Shown here: one piece after another, positions 32,924 to 41,074 of the stretch
How positions within the stretch are numbered: position 1 is the stretch's first letter
Layout of the letters: every line of letters begins with the position of its first letter
Source: Bacteroidales bacterium UBA5349
GTDB lineage: Bacteria > Bacteroidota > Bacteroidia > Bacteroidales > Tenuifilaceae
DNA: 43,688 nt
Direction of reading: 5' to 3'
NCBI GenBank assembly: GCA_002410065.1
Contig: DHQB01000024.1
Location: 24,269 to 67,956 of the forward strand
Program-made: the position numbers and the translations under genes
Notes under the pieces: generated by a model
The model's input: only the letters and a program-made list of their open reading frames with translations
What the model was told of the DNA's origin: nothing
The model's database searches: none

Positions 32924-34114
32924 TTATACAATAACCCTATTCTGGTTCTTTGCTAAAAGTTTTTCCAGAACTCCTGCCGGATCGTTAAATCGATTTGTAA
33001 GCATCATAGCAGCAATGATATATGGCTTGTACCCAGCTTGAACGTATGTAGGAATGCGATACTGCTCAAAAACCTCCATGCTAACTTCACCCTGCTTGCA
33101 GGATATTTCACTTATATCAGCAGGTAGGCAGTGCATATACAAAGCCTTTTTATCTTTTGTGAGATTCATCTTTTCGCGGTTACACTCCCAATCTGTATGA
33201 CGGGCATTATTGGTAAGGCACTCCTTTTCAAGATCCTTTAGTCCGTTAGTGTCTTGTGCCCGAAGCAAGTCAGTACGTCTTTCCATCACATGGAAAGGTG
33301 CCCAACTCTTGGGATAAACAATATCGGCGCCAGCAAATGCTTCCTCCATGGTGTTAACATGCTCAAACTTCCCACCAAATTGGGCTGCGTTCTTCCGGGC
33401 AACATCCATTACCTCAGGAATCAATCCATACCCCTCAGGATGTGCAAGTGATACCTCCATACCAAAGCGAGTCATTAGGTTGATTACTCCCTGTGGCACA
33501 GAGAGTGGCTTTCCGTAGCTGGGCGAATAGGCCCATGTCATGGCTATCTTCTTTCCGCGTAGGGCTTCAACCGATCCGTAGTGATTAATAAGATGCATTA
33601 AATCTGCCATTGATTGGGTTGGATGATCAACATCGCACTGCAAGTTAACAATACCGGGACGAACAGGTAATACTTTTTGCTTATGACCATCTTCTAATGC
33701 CTCACCAACCTCTTTCATATAAGTATGACCAGCACCAAGATACATATCGTCGCGAATACCAATAATCTCAGTGAGGAATGATATCATGTTGGCTGTTTCT
33801 CTTACCGTTTCGCCGTGTGCGATTTGCGATTTTCCCTCGTCCAAATCCTGAACCGTGAGTCCCAGAAGATTTGCTGCAGAAGCATACGAAAAACGAGTAC
33901 GGGTTGAATTATCCCTAAATAGCGAAACGGCCAAACCCGAATCGAATACGCGGGTAGAGATATTATTGGCGCGCATCTGCTTAAGCACATCGGCAACAAG
34001 AAGAACCAAATCGAGTTCCTTGCGAGTTTTGTTCCAAGTAAGAAAAAAATCTTTTTGGTAAAGATTTGCGCCTGTGCTGCGAACCCTGTCGATAATGGTT
34101 TTGATGTGTTCCAT
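32924..34114 (-). CDS. ygeW: Knotted carbamoyltransferase YgeW
   Basis: 396 residues. Carbamoyl-phosphate-binding STRTR at 70-74 within SLFRDNSTRTRFSY, HPTQ in DVDHPTQSMADL, and HCLPADISE near the C-terminus are the transcarbamylase signatures. Length and the extended C-terminus match the YgeW family, whose substrate has long been uncertain and which occurs with xanthine dehydrogenase and YgeX/YgeY in anaerobic purine breakdown. It probably yields or uses carbamoyl phosphate from a ureido-type intermediate, allowing ATP recovery (family knowledge plus inference). Confidence 0.9.
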   Translation of the reverse strand: MEHIKTIIDRVRSTGANLYQKDFFLTWNKTRKELDLVLLVADVLKQMRANNISTRVFDSGLAVSLFRDNSTRTRFSYASAANLLGLTVQDLDEGKSQIAHGETVRETANMISFLTEIIGIRDDMYLGAGHTYMKEVGEALEDGHKQKVLPVRPGIVNLQCDVDHPTQSMADLMHLINHYGSVEALRGKKIAMTWAYSPSYGKPLSVPQGVINLMTRFGMEVSLAHPEGYGLIPEVMDVARKNAAQFGGKFEHVNTMEEAFAGADIVYPKSWAPFHVMERRTDLLRAQDTNGLKDLEKECLTNNARHTDWECNREKMNLTKDKKALYMHCLPADISEISCKQGEVSMEVFEQYRIPTYVQAGYKPYIIAAMMLTNRFNDPAGVLEKLLAKNQNRVIV

Positions 34115-34149
34115 TCTGATTAAAAGTATTTTATATAGTTATTATTAAA

Positions 34150-34962
34150 TTATTTCAAAAATTTTCTGTCCTCAACTTCTTGTAAAATTTTCATTTGCTG
34201 AATAGCAATTCGATTTAACTTAATTAGCCTTTCTGGTTGTGAAATTTTTTCGTTAATAAATACAGAGTTTAAATTTTCCATATTCGAAAGGCAAATCAAT
34301 TCGTTTATAGATGCATAGTCGCGAATATTACCTTTCAAACTGGGATTCGCAACTCTCCATTGTTTTGCTGTACAACCAAATAGTGCAACGTTTAATACAT
34401 CTGCCTCATTGGCATAAATGATTGATGTTTGTGAAACGGTGAGTTCAACTGGTAAAAGATTTTGTTTGATGGCATCAGTATGTATATGATAGTTTATCTT
34501 GGCTAACTCGCGTTTTGCAGACCAACCTAACTGAAACTGTTCTTGCTCCTTTAATCGTTGAAACTCATTTATAAGGTATAGTTTAAAGGGAACGCTTATG
34601 GCAGAACCAAACTCAAATGCAATATCTTTATGTGCAAATGTTCCTCCGTACTTCCCTTTTTTAACAATTATTCCAATTGCGCTTGTCCTATCGATCCATT
34701 CAGAAACACTGAGCACAAAGCTTGGTAACCCTGCCTGAGATTTAAAGTGGTCGAATTCGACCACTTTAAATACGGGATTATTAATATGCTCCCAAGTTCC
34801 CAAAAACTCTAGAGTATAACGATTTCTTAGCCAATTCTTAATAATGTCGGCAGCACGACTTTTACTTACCTTGGCATTTGCCATATCGGTTAATGAGATG
34901 TAATCTTTCTCCTCAACCGAAATAACAGTGATCTGGTTATTATTTACATTAATCTTTGCCAT
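34150..34962 (-). CDS. KilA-N domain protein
   Basis: 270 residues. The N-terminal 100 or so contain the KilA-N pattern (YISLTDMANAK...IIKNWLRNRYTLEFLGTWE...NNPVFKVVEFDHFKSQAG), then KGKYGGTFAHKDIAFEFGSAIS, the typical second half. The C-terminal part (FQRLKEQEQFQLGWSAKRELAKINYHIHTDAIKQ) is shared with chromosomal KilA-N proteins of Bacteroidota. It is a predicted DNA-binding protein of phage-related origin, inserted between ygeW (35 nt) and ygeY (88 nt) in the same direction. No other phage gene is near. It could be a regulator or a passenger. Confidence 0.85.
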   Translation of the reverse strand: MAKINVNNNQITVISVEEKDYISLTDMANAKVSKSRAADIIKNWLRNRYTLEFLGTWEHINNPVFKVVEFDHFKSQAGLPSFVLSVSEWIDRTSAIGIIVKKGKYGGTFAHKDIAFEFGSAISVPFKLYLINEFQRLKEQEQFQLGWSAKRELAKINYHIHTDAIKQNLLPVELTVSQTSIIYANEADVLNVALFGCTAKQWRVANPSLKGNIRDYASINELICLSNMENLNSVFINEKISQPERLIKLNRIAIQQMKILQEVEDRKFLK

Positions 34963-35050
34963 AAGATAATTCTATATGCTCCAGATTTTAAGTATATATG
35001 GTCGCAGATTTTCTGCAATTCAATAATGCACTTGATAAATATATGAAACG

Positions 35051-36250
35051 TTAGCCAACAATCTTATGTGTAAATAAAGCATAAAATGCCGATGCAGCAA
35101 CCAGATGATCAACAGGTGTTTTCTCATTGGGCGCATGGGCCATCACCTCGTTACCGGGTCCAAAACCTATAGTTGGAATCTTGTGTATGCCATTGGTTGC
35201 AATGCCGTTGGTGGAGAAGGTCCATTTATCAATTAGAGGTTCCTTTCCAAAAAGTTCTCTAAAAGTAGCTGCTCCAGTCTGCACAATGGGCGCCTTCTCG
35301 TCGATTTTCCATGTGGGATAATATTTTTCCATTCCATACTCCAACCCAGTAAATGCTTTACCATCGTAGTACAAAACGTTAACCTTAGCATCCGGATTAT
35401 TTATGGCTTTTTTAACCTCTTCCACAGCGCTCTCCTTAGTTTCGCCCCAAGTTAAACGGCGATCTAGATGAAAACGTGCCGAATCGGCCACTGCGCATAA
35501 AGATGGGCTACCCGATACAAACTCTGAAATGGTAACACTTCCTTTGCCTAGGAACTCATCGGTATGCAACCTTTCATGTAGTTTTTCAATCTCCAATGCA
35601 CCACGAGAGGCCATATAAATTGCGTTCTTTCCCCTTTCAGGTGCCGATCCGTGTGCAGAAATTCCCCGGAAGGATACGTGCATCTCCATTCGTCCGCGAT
35701 GCCCACGATAGATATTTAGGTTTGTTGGTTCGGTACTAATTACAAAGTGAGGCTTTAATCCACTCTCCTCAATAATATATTTCCAACAAAGGCCGTCGCA
35801 ATCCTCCTCCATAACGCTGGCTACAGCATAGTATGTGATATTCTTTGGCACACCAATCTCCTTAAGAATTCGTCCAGCCGTTATTGCCGCTGCAACTCCC
35901 CCTTTCTGATCGACTGTACCACGACCGTAAACAAAATCTTTATCGATTTCCCCAGAAAAAGGGTCGAAGTCCCAGTTGTCAATGTTTCCCACATCTACAG
36001 TATCAATGTGTCCGTCAACAGCAAGGATGGTAGAACCATTACCAATTTTTCCAAGCACATTTCCAAGTGGATCCATTGTAACCTCCTCGAATCCGGCTTC
36101 GTGCATTTGGCGCATTACTTCTTGCTGTACGTTCTTCTCTTCACTACTTAGCGATTTTATCTTTACAATTTTCGAAAGATTACTGGCTGTATAGTCTCTG
36201 TATTTTTTCGATAGTTCGTCGATTCTTTTTACAAGTTCTGTGTTGGTCAT
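35051..36250 (-). CDS. ygeY: YgeY-type M20 family hydrolase
   Basis: 399 residues. Metal-site motifs of M20 amidohydrolases are present: DGHIDTV (H81, D83), GRGTVDQKGG (D114), MEEDCDG (E148/E149 as base and ligand), STEP and HAPNEKTPVDHL for the final histidine. FRGISAHGSAPERGKNA marks the dimerisation lid. It is the first gene of the leftward operon. In this pathway YgeY is thought to hydrolyse an amide or peptide bond downstream of ring opening. Confidence 0.9.
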   Translation of the reverse strand: MTNTELVKRIDELSKKYRDYTASNLSKIVKIKSLSSEEKNVQQEVMRQMHEAGFEEVTMDPLGNVLGKIGNGSTILAVDGHIDTVDVGNIDNWDFDPFSGEIDKDFVYGRGTVDQKGGVAAAITAGRILKEIGVPKNITYYAVASVMEEDCDGLCWKYIIEESGLKPHFVISTEPTNLNIYRGHRGRMEMHVSFRGISAHGSAPERGKNAIYMASRGALEIEKLHERLHTDEFLGKGSVTISEFVSGSPSLCAVADSARFHLDRRLTWGETKESAVEEVKKAINNPDAKVNVLYYDGKAFTGLEYGMEKYYPTWKIDEKAPIVQTGAATFRELFGKEPLIDKWTFSTNGIATNGIHKIPTIGFGPGNEVMAHAPNEKTPVDHLVAASAFYALFTHKIVG

Positions 36251-36361
36251 GTTAGTGAGTATTTATCGTTTGTTTTTAATGACCTTAAGTGATTTTACGG
36301 TGAAATTCAAAAAGGTTTAATGTGCAATTTAGTAAAATAATTAAAGATATTTAAGATGAGG

Positions 36362-36562
36362 TTATATGGATGTGTAAGCTTTAGGTGTAAATTGTTTGGA
36401 CAACATTATAATAAATCTGCCATATTTTTCAGGAGTATTAATATTTAACAGAATATCAAGGTTTTCAATAGGTATTCTAATTCCCTTACCCACTGTAATT
36501 ATAAATGCTGCATTTGACATTTTTCTGTTGAAGTTTGGAATAAATCCAGTTAAGAATATCAT
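36362..36562 (-). CDS. Possible small protein in the divergent region
   Basis: 66 codons, reading MIFLTGFIPNFNRKMSNAAF then a plausible soluble beta-alpha sequence (ITVGKGIRIPIENLDILLNINTPEKYGRF). A same-size frame exists on the other strand, so coding is uncertain. This strand gives the more protein-like composition. No family recognised. It could be a remnant of a longer gene. Confidence 0.3.
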   Translation of the reverse strand: MIFLTGFIPNFNRKMSNAAFIITVGKGIRIPIENLDILLNINTPEKYGRFIIMLSKQFTPKAYTSI

Positions 36563-36612
36563 GTATTCTCTGTTTGTAAAGTTAGGGAATTGAATTTAAT
36601 AACCTTTTTTAG

Positions 36613-36620
36613 TATTTTTG
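36613..36620 (+). promoter_or_regulatory. -7 box of the ygfK operon
   Basis: TATTTTTG fits TAnnTTTG. A TTG at 36590-36592 lies 20 nt upstream as a possible -33 element, and the ygfK ATG follows 28 nt downstream. Confidence 0.5.
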
Positions 36621-36648
36621 AATCTTTCCCACCAATCTAAAATATTCT

Positions 36649-39600
36649 ATGACTGATAGATTTGTAGTCCTCCCTCTACCAATATTTTTCAAGACTGTCA
36701 TGTCGCAACTTAAAGCTGGCCACTATTTTGGAGTTCAAGAAGAGTTGTTTTTTGTACCAACCGATAGTAAGTTTGAAACTATTCGGTTTGGTCAACCACT
36801 TGGCACTCCCATTGGCCCTGCGGCAGGACCTCATACACAATTATCGCAGAATATAGTGGGTGCATGGCTATGCGGTGCACGGTATATCGAACTTAAAACA
36901 GTTCAAACCCTCGACGAACTTGATGTATCCAAACCTTGTATTGATTTGCAGGATGAAGGGTATAACTGCGAGTGGTCACAAGAGCTGCTTATCCACCAAT
37001 CGTTTGAGCAGTACCTCGATGCGTGGATAATGATTCACCTATTGGCAAAACACCTAAAGTGGGAAGGTGCAGCACAAAAAACCATTTTTAACATGAGCGT
37101 TGGGTACAACCTCGAGGGAATACTTAAACCTAATGTGCAGTGGTTCTTCAGTAAAATGAATAGTTGTGAGGATGAACTAAACGCAAAGATTGATGATTTA
37201 GCCAAAGATTACCCTTGGGTAAAGGATGTTAAAATACCAAATCAGATATCTAACAATATCACCCTAAGTACAATGCACGGATGCCCACCTGACGAGATTG
37301 AGAGAATTGGGATGTACCTTATTAGGGAAAGAGGACTGCATACCATCATCAAGCTAAACCCCACATTGCTGGGCTCAGAAAAGGTTAGGAGTATTCTAAA
37401 TAAAACCATGGAATTTAAAACTCCAGTGCCTGATCAGGCATTTGAGCACGACCTAAAATACCCAGATGCATTAGGCATCATAAAAAATCTTCAGCAGGCA
37501 GCCAAAAACAAAGGGGTTTTCTTTGGGTTGAAGCTTACAAATACCCTAGAAAGCAACAATTTTAGAAACGTTTTTGCTGAAAATCAGAAACAGATGTACA
37601 TGAGCGGAAAGGCTCTACACCCATTGGCCGTTAACCTTGCTGCTAAAATTCGTAGAGATTTTCCAAATATCGACATCTCATTCTCTGCCGGTGCCGATTG
37701 TTTCAATATTCATGAGTTACTAGCCTGTAATTTAAGTCCTGTAACCGTTTCGTCCGATCTTTTAAAGCCTGGTGGGTATGGTCGTCTTTCACAATACCTG
37801 ATCAACTTGAAGGATAAAATGGCCGAAAAGGGTTTTGAAACCATTAAGGAGTTAATCTTCGAAAATCCCGAAAATAAATTAAGGGAATACAGTGATGACG
37901 TGCTTGAAAACCTAAGGTTTAAAAAGGCATTGCGTGAGCCAAACATCAAAACACTTCGTCCACTAAACTTCTACGACTGCATCCATGCACCATGCATGAG
38001 CACCTGCCCCGATAACCAAAATATCCCCAGCTACATGCACTATGTGGCAAAAGGCGAATGGCAAAAGGCCTTTGAGGTGATAATGCAAACAAATCCCTTC
38101 CCTTCTATTACTGGAACGGTGTGCGATCACGAGTGTCAAACCAAGTGCACCCGCATTCATTACGATGATGCCCTTGCCATTAGGGAGATTAAACGATATG
38201 TTGCAAGTTTTGAGCACAACGAGAGTTTTATTAAAGCCATACCTTACAGCGGATTGGAAGCAGCAGTAATTGGAGCAGGCCCTGCGGGCTTATCATGTGC
38301 ATGGTATCTTCGTTTGGCTGGATTCCGTGTTACAGTTTACGAGGAAAGGGCGTCGGCTGGCGGAATGGTACAACAGGTCATCCCTTCGTTCCGACTCTCA
38401 TCAAATGCCATTGAAAGTGATATCCAGAGAATTACAAGCTTAGGGGTAGATATTCATTATAATACTCCAGTTGACAAATTATTGTTTGAAAAGTTAAAAG
38501 CATCCGGCAATTATATTTTTGCTGCCATTGGTGCTGCAAATATTCGAAAACTTGATATTCCGGGTGAGGATGCAAGTGGTGTTGAGGATCCACTTGAGTT
38601 TTTAGCTGAGTTCAAGAACAATCCTACAAAACCTCTTGAAGCTAAGAATATTGTCATACTTGGTGGTGGCAACACCGCCATGGATGTGGCCAGAATAGCC
38701 CGAAAATTCGCAAAACCTAGCGCTAGAGTTAGTATTGTTTACCGTCGTACAATCAGCGATATGCCTGCAAGTGCAGAGGAGATTTTGGCTGCAATGCACG
38801 AGGGAATTGAGGTGAAGGAACTAATTGCACCAGTCGAAATTATTTCAAAAAATGGCAAAGCAGCAATTTTGAAATGCACCAGAATGCAGGTTGTTGGAAC
38901 AGACGAAGGAGGAAGACAAAAGGTTAGCCCAATTGATGGTAGCCTTTTCGATATGGAATCTGATTTGATTATCCCTGCAGTGGGTCAGTTAATCATTTGG
39001 CCTTTTGCGGATAAAATTGCCATGATGGCCGATTCAAACGGATTCAGTACAAAACTGGATAAGGTTTATGTTGGTGGCGATGCTAAGGCAGGAGCGTCCA
39101 ATATCATATCGGCCATTGCCGATGGTCGAAAGGCTGCTGAGGCTATCATAGCCAAGGCAGGAAAATCAATGCCTAGTAAACCAAACGAGATTCATGGTAA
39201 GGCACCGGTTAATGAACTCTTGGTTAAAAAAGGTAAACGTGTCAATAGCCTCATAAATCCACCATCAGTTGATGGTCAGCATAAAATCATCCAAAACCAT
39301 GAGCAAGCCATGCAAGAGGCAGAGCGCTGCCTTCTTTGCGATGAGATTTGCAATATCTGCGTTAGCGTTTGCCCTAACTTTGCAAATCAGAGTTATAAAA
39401 CCGAACCATTGATGTTTAAAACACAAACCGTTTTTGTGGATAAGGATGGGAACACTGTTCTAAAAGAGGGAACCCCCTTTGAAATAAAGCAGAAACATCA
39501 GATATATAGCATTGCCGATTTCTGCAATGAGTGTGGTAACTGTCGTACTTTTTGCCCAACCATGGGTGCACCCTATAAGGATAAGCCAAAAATTCATCTC

Positions 39601-39888
39601 AGCAATGAGAGTTGGGATGCAGCCAACGAAGGGTTTAGAATAGTTATGGTAGATAATAAAAAAGGTATTGAATACAAAGACAGAGAGCACAAACTTCATA
39701 GTGTCCTCCCAAGTGAAAACAACAACTATTGTTATTCATCAAATGGTGTTTCAGTAGAGTTTAATAGCCAAGACCTTGCTATTGGAAAAGTTAACGTATT
39801 AAGTAAGGGGGTTAAGCAAATTGAGATGTACACCGCTGCTCAGATGTATGTATTACTTAAAAATCTTCCTAATTACCTGCATTTTTAA
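36649..39888 (+). CDS. ygfK: YgfK: multidomain iron-sulfur flavoprotein (putative selenate reductase subunit)
   Basis: 1079 residues. N-terminal half (1-430): dihydroorotate-dehydrogenase-like barrel with TPIGPAAGPHTQLSQNIV and STMHGCPPDEIERIG, characteristic of YgfK. Next comes a GltD-type region with cysteines in CIHAPCMSTCP (from about 444) and CDHECQTKC, then FAD-binding VIGAGPAGLSCAWYL (about 540) and NAD(P)-binding ILGGGNTAMDVA (about 670). The C-terminal part has two further clusters, CLLCDEICNICVSVCP (about 894) and CNECGNCRTFCP (about 959). It is an electron-transfer enzyme essential to anaerobic purine use in YgfK-containing bacteria; the exact reaction is not settled. Confidence 0.92.
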   Translation: MTDRFVVLPLPIFFKTVMSQLKAGHYFGVQEELFFVPTDSKFETIRFGQPLGTPIGPAAGPHTQLSQNIVGAWLCGARYIELKTVQTLDELDVSKPCIDLQDEGYNCEWSQELLIHQSFEQYLDAWIMIHLLAKHLKWEGAAQKTIFNMSVGYNLEGILKPNVQWFFSKMNSCEDELNAKIDDLAKDYPWVKDVKIPNQISNNITLSTMHGCPPDEIERIGMYLIRERGLHTIIKLNPTLLGSEKVRSILNKTMEFKTPVPDQAFEHDLKYPDALGIIKNLQQAAKNKGVFFGLKLTNTLESNNFRNVFAENQKQMYMSGKALHPLAVNLAAKIRRDFPNIDISFSAGADCFNIHELLACNLSPVTVSSDLLKPGGYGRLSQYLINLKDKMAEKGFETIKELIFENPENKLREYSDDVLENLRFKKALREPNIKTLRPLNFYDCIHAPCMSTCPDNQNIPSYMHYVAKGEWQKAFEVIMQTNPFPSITGTVCDHECQTKCTRIHYDDALAIREIKRYVASFEHNESFIKAIPYSGLEAAVIGAGPAGLSCAWYLRLAGFRVTVYEERASAGGMVQQVIPSFRLSSNAIESDIQRITSLGVDIHYNTPVDKLLFEKLKASGNYIFAAIGAANIRKLDIPGEDASGVEDPLEFLAEFKNNPTKPLEAKNIVILGGGNTAMDVARIARKFAKPSARVSIVYRRTISDMPASAEEILAAMHEGIEVKELIAPVEIISKNGKAAILKCTRMQVVGTDEGGRQKVSPIDGSLFDMESDLIIPAVGQLIIWPFADKIAMMADSNGFSTKLDKVYVGGDAKAGASNIISAIADGRKAAEAIIAKAGKSMPSKPNEIHGKAPVNELLVKKGKRVNSLINPPSVDGQHKIIQNHEQAMQEAERCLLCDEICNICVSVCPNFANQSYKTEPLMFKTQTVFVDKDGNTVLKEGTPFEIKQKHQIYSIADFCNECGNCRTFCPTMGAPYKDKPKIHLSNESWDAANEGFRIVMVDNKKGIEYKDREHKLHSVLPSENNNYCYSSNGVSVEFNSQDLAIGKVNVLSKGVKQIEMYTAAQMYVLLKNLPNYLHF

Positions 39889-39920
39889 TAGTTACTAGTA
39901 ATAATAAAATTAATGATATC

Positions 39921-41039
39921 ATGAAAGTATCCTACTACATAAATAACCCCAGTAATAAGATTGTTGAAAACGACACTACTCGAATCCTTAAGAATAGTAG
40001 TGCGCTTGATTTCCATAAAACGCTAAAAGGATATGAGCCTACTCCACTGATTAGCCTTCCGGGTTTAGCAAAAAAGTATGGTATTGGAAGCATATACCTA
40101 AAAGATGAATCGAAGCGCTTTGGGTTAAATGCCTTTAAAAGCCTTGGAGCGGTATATGCTATTAGCAGAGTTTTAAAAGAAAATGCCAACATCCAAACAT
40201 TTTGTACGGCCACCGATGGCAATCACGGAAGGGCAGTTGCATGGGGAGCAACATTATTTGGAAAAAAATCGGTTGTTTATGTTCCTTTCGACACCACCGA
40301 AAATAGGATGAAAGCCATTGAGAATGAGGGCGCTATTGTTGAGAAAATCAATGGGAACTACGATGATGCTTGCGCTCACGCAGAGAAAATGTGTGTTAAA
40401 AATGGCTGGCAACTGGTACAAGATATGGCTTGGGAGAACTACGAAAAAATACCCGCCGATATTGTTGCAGGGTATATGAGCCTTTTTGTTGAAATGGAGG
40501 ATAGTATCAATAAACTACCCAAGGCTGAAGTTGATTTAGTTTTTGTTCAGGCTGGTGTAGGAAGTTTTGCGGCAGCTGCCGCATTCTACTACTTGAACCG
40601 ATATGGTGCCAATAGGCCAAAAATGGTTATTGTAGAACCCAACGAGGCAGATGCTGTTTTTGCTTCGTTTAGCGAGGGGAAAATTACAACATCGAAAGGA
40701 AATGCTACTACTATTATGGCGGGTTTAAATTGCGGCACACCATCTTCTGGTGGATGGGATCTGTTAAAGAGTGGAACTGACGTTTCGCTTAAAATTGATG
40801 ACGATTATGCCCGATTGGCAATGAGGGAACTATTCTTCCCCATTGAAGGAGACACAAGTATAATCTCAGGTGAGTCTGGTGTGGCTGGGTTCGCAGGGTT
40901 CACAGCAATTATTAAAGATGAAAAACTAAAAAACATAAGAGAGGTTCTTGGTATAAACAACAAAACCAAAGTCCTATTTATCAGTACGGAAGGAGATACA
41001 GACAGAAACGTATTCAACGAAATTGTAAGAGCCAAGTAA
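39921..41039 (+). CDS. ygeX: 2,3-diaminopropionate ammonia-lyase
   Basis: 372 residues, PLP fold type II. FGLNAFKSLGAVYA holds the Schiff-base lysine (K73). CTATDGNHGRAVAWGA binds the cofactor phosphate region and SGESGVAGFAG is the glycine-rich C-terminal part. The family converts 2,3-diaminopropionate to pyruvate and two ammonia. In purine-degrading anaerobes this is a late step after ring cleavage. It lies 32 nt after ygfK and 35 nt before the fused dehydrogenase. Confidence 0.92.
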   Translation: MKVSYYINNPSNKIVENDTTRILKNSSALDFHKTLKGYEPTPLISLPGLAKKYGIGSIYLKDESKRFGLNAFKSLGAVYAISRVLKENANIQTFCTATDGNHGRAVAWGATLFGKKSVVYVPFDTTENRMKAIENEGAIVEKINGNYDDACAHAEKMCVKNGWQLVQDMAWENYEKIPADIVAGYMSLFVEMEDSINKLPKAEVDLVFVQAGVGSFAAAAAFYYLNRYGANRPKMVIVEPNEADAVFASFSEGKITTSKGNATTIMAGLNCGTPSSGGWDLLKSGTDVSLKIDDDYARLAMRELFFPIEGDTSIISGESGVAGFAGFTAIIKDEKLKNIREVLGINNKTKVLFISTEGDTDRNVFNEIVRAK

Positions 41040-41074
41040 CTCCTAAAAATATTTATTGCCATAAATACACCGCT

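Larger units (their letters stand above)
36251..36648. other. Divergent regulatory region between ygeY and ygfK
   Basis: 398 nt between the two divergent operons, very AT-rich. The rightward promoter is listed separately. I could not place a confident -7 box for the leftward operon. Part of the region has a leftward open frame (36362-36562). Confidence 0.5.

Noticed and set aside
29120..36250. Rightward open frames antisense to the purine genes
   Set aside because: They are shadows of strongly supported leftward genes and show no family features.
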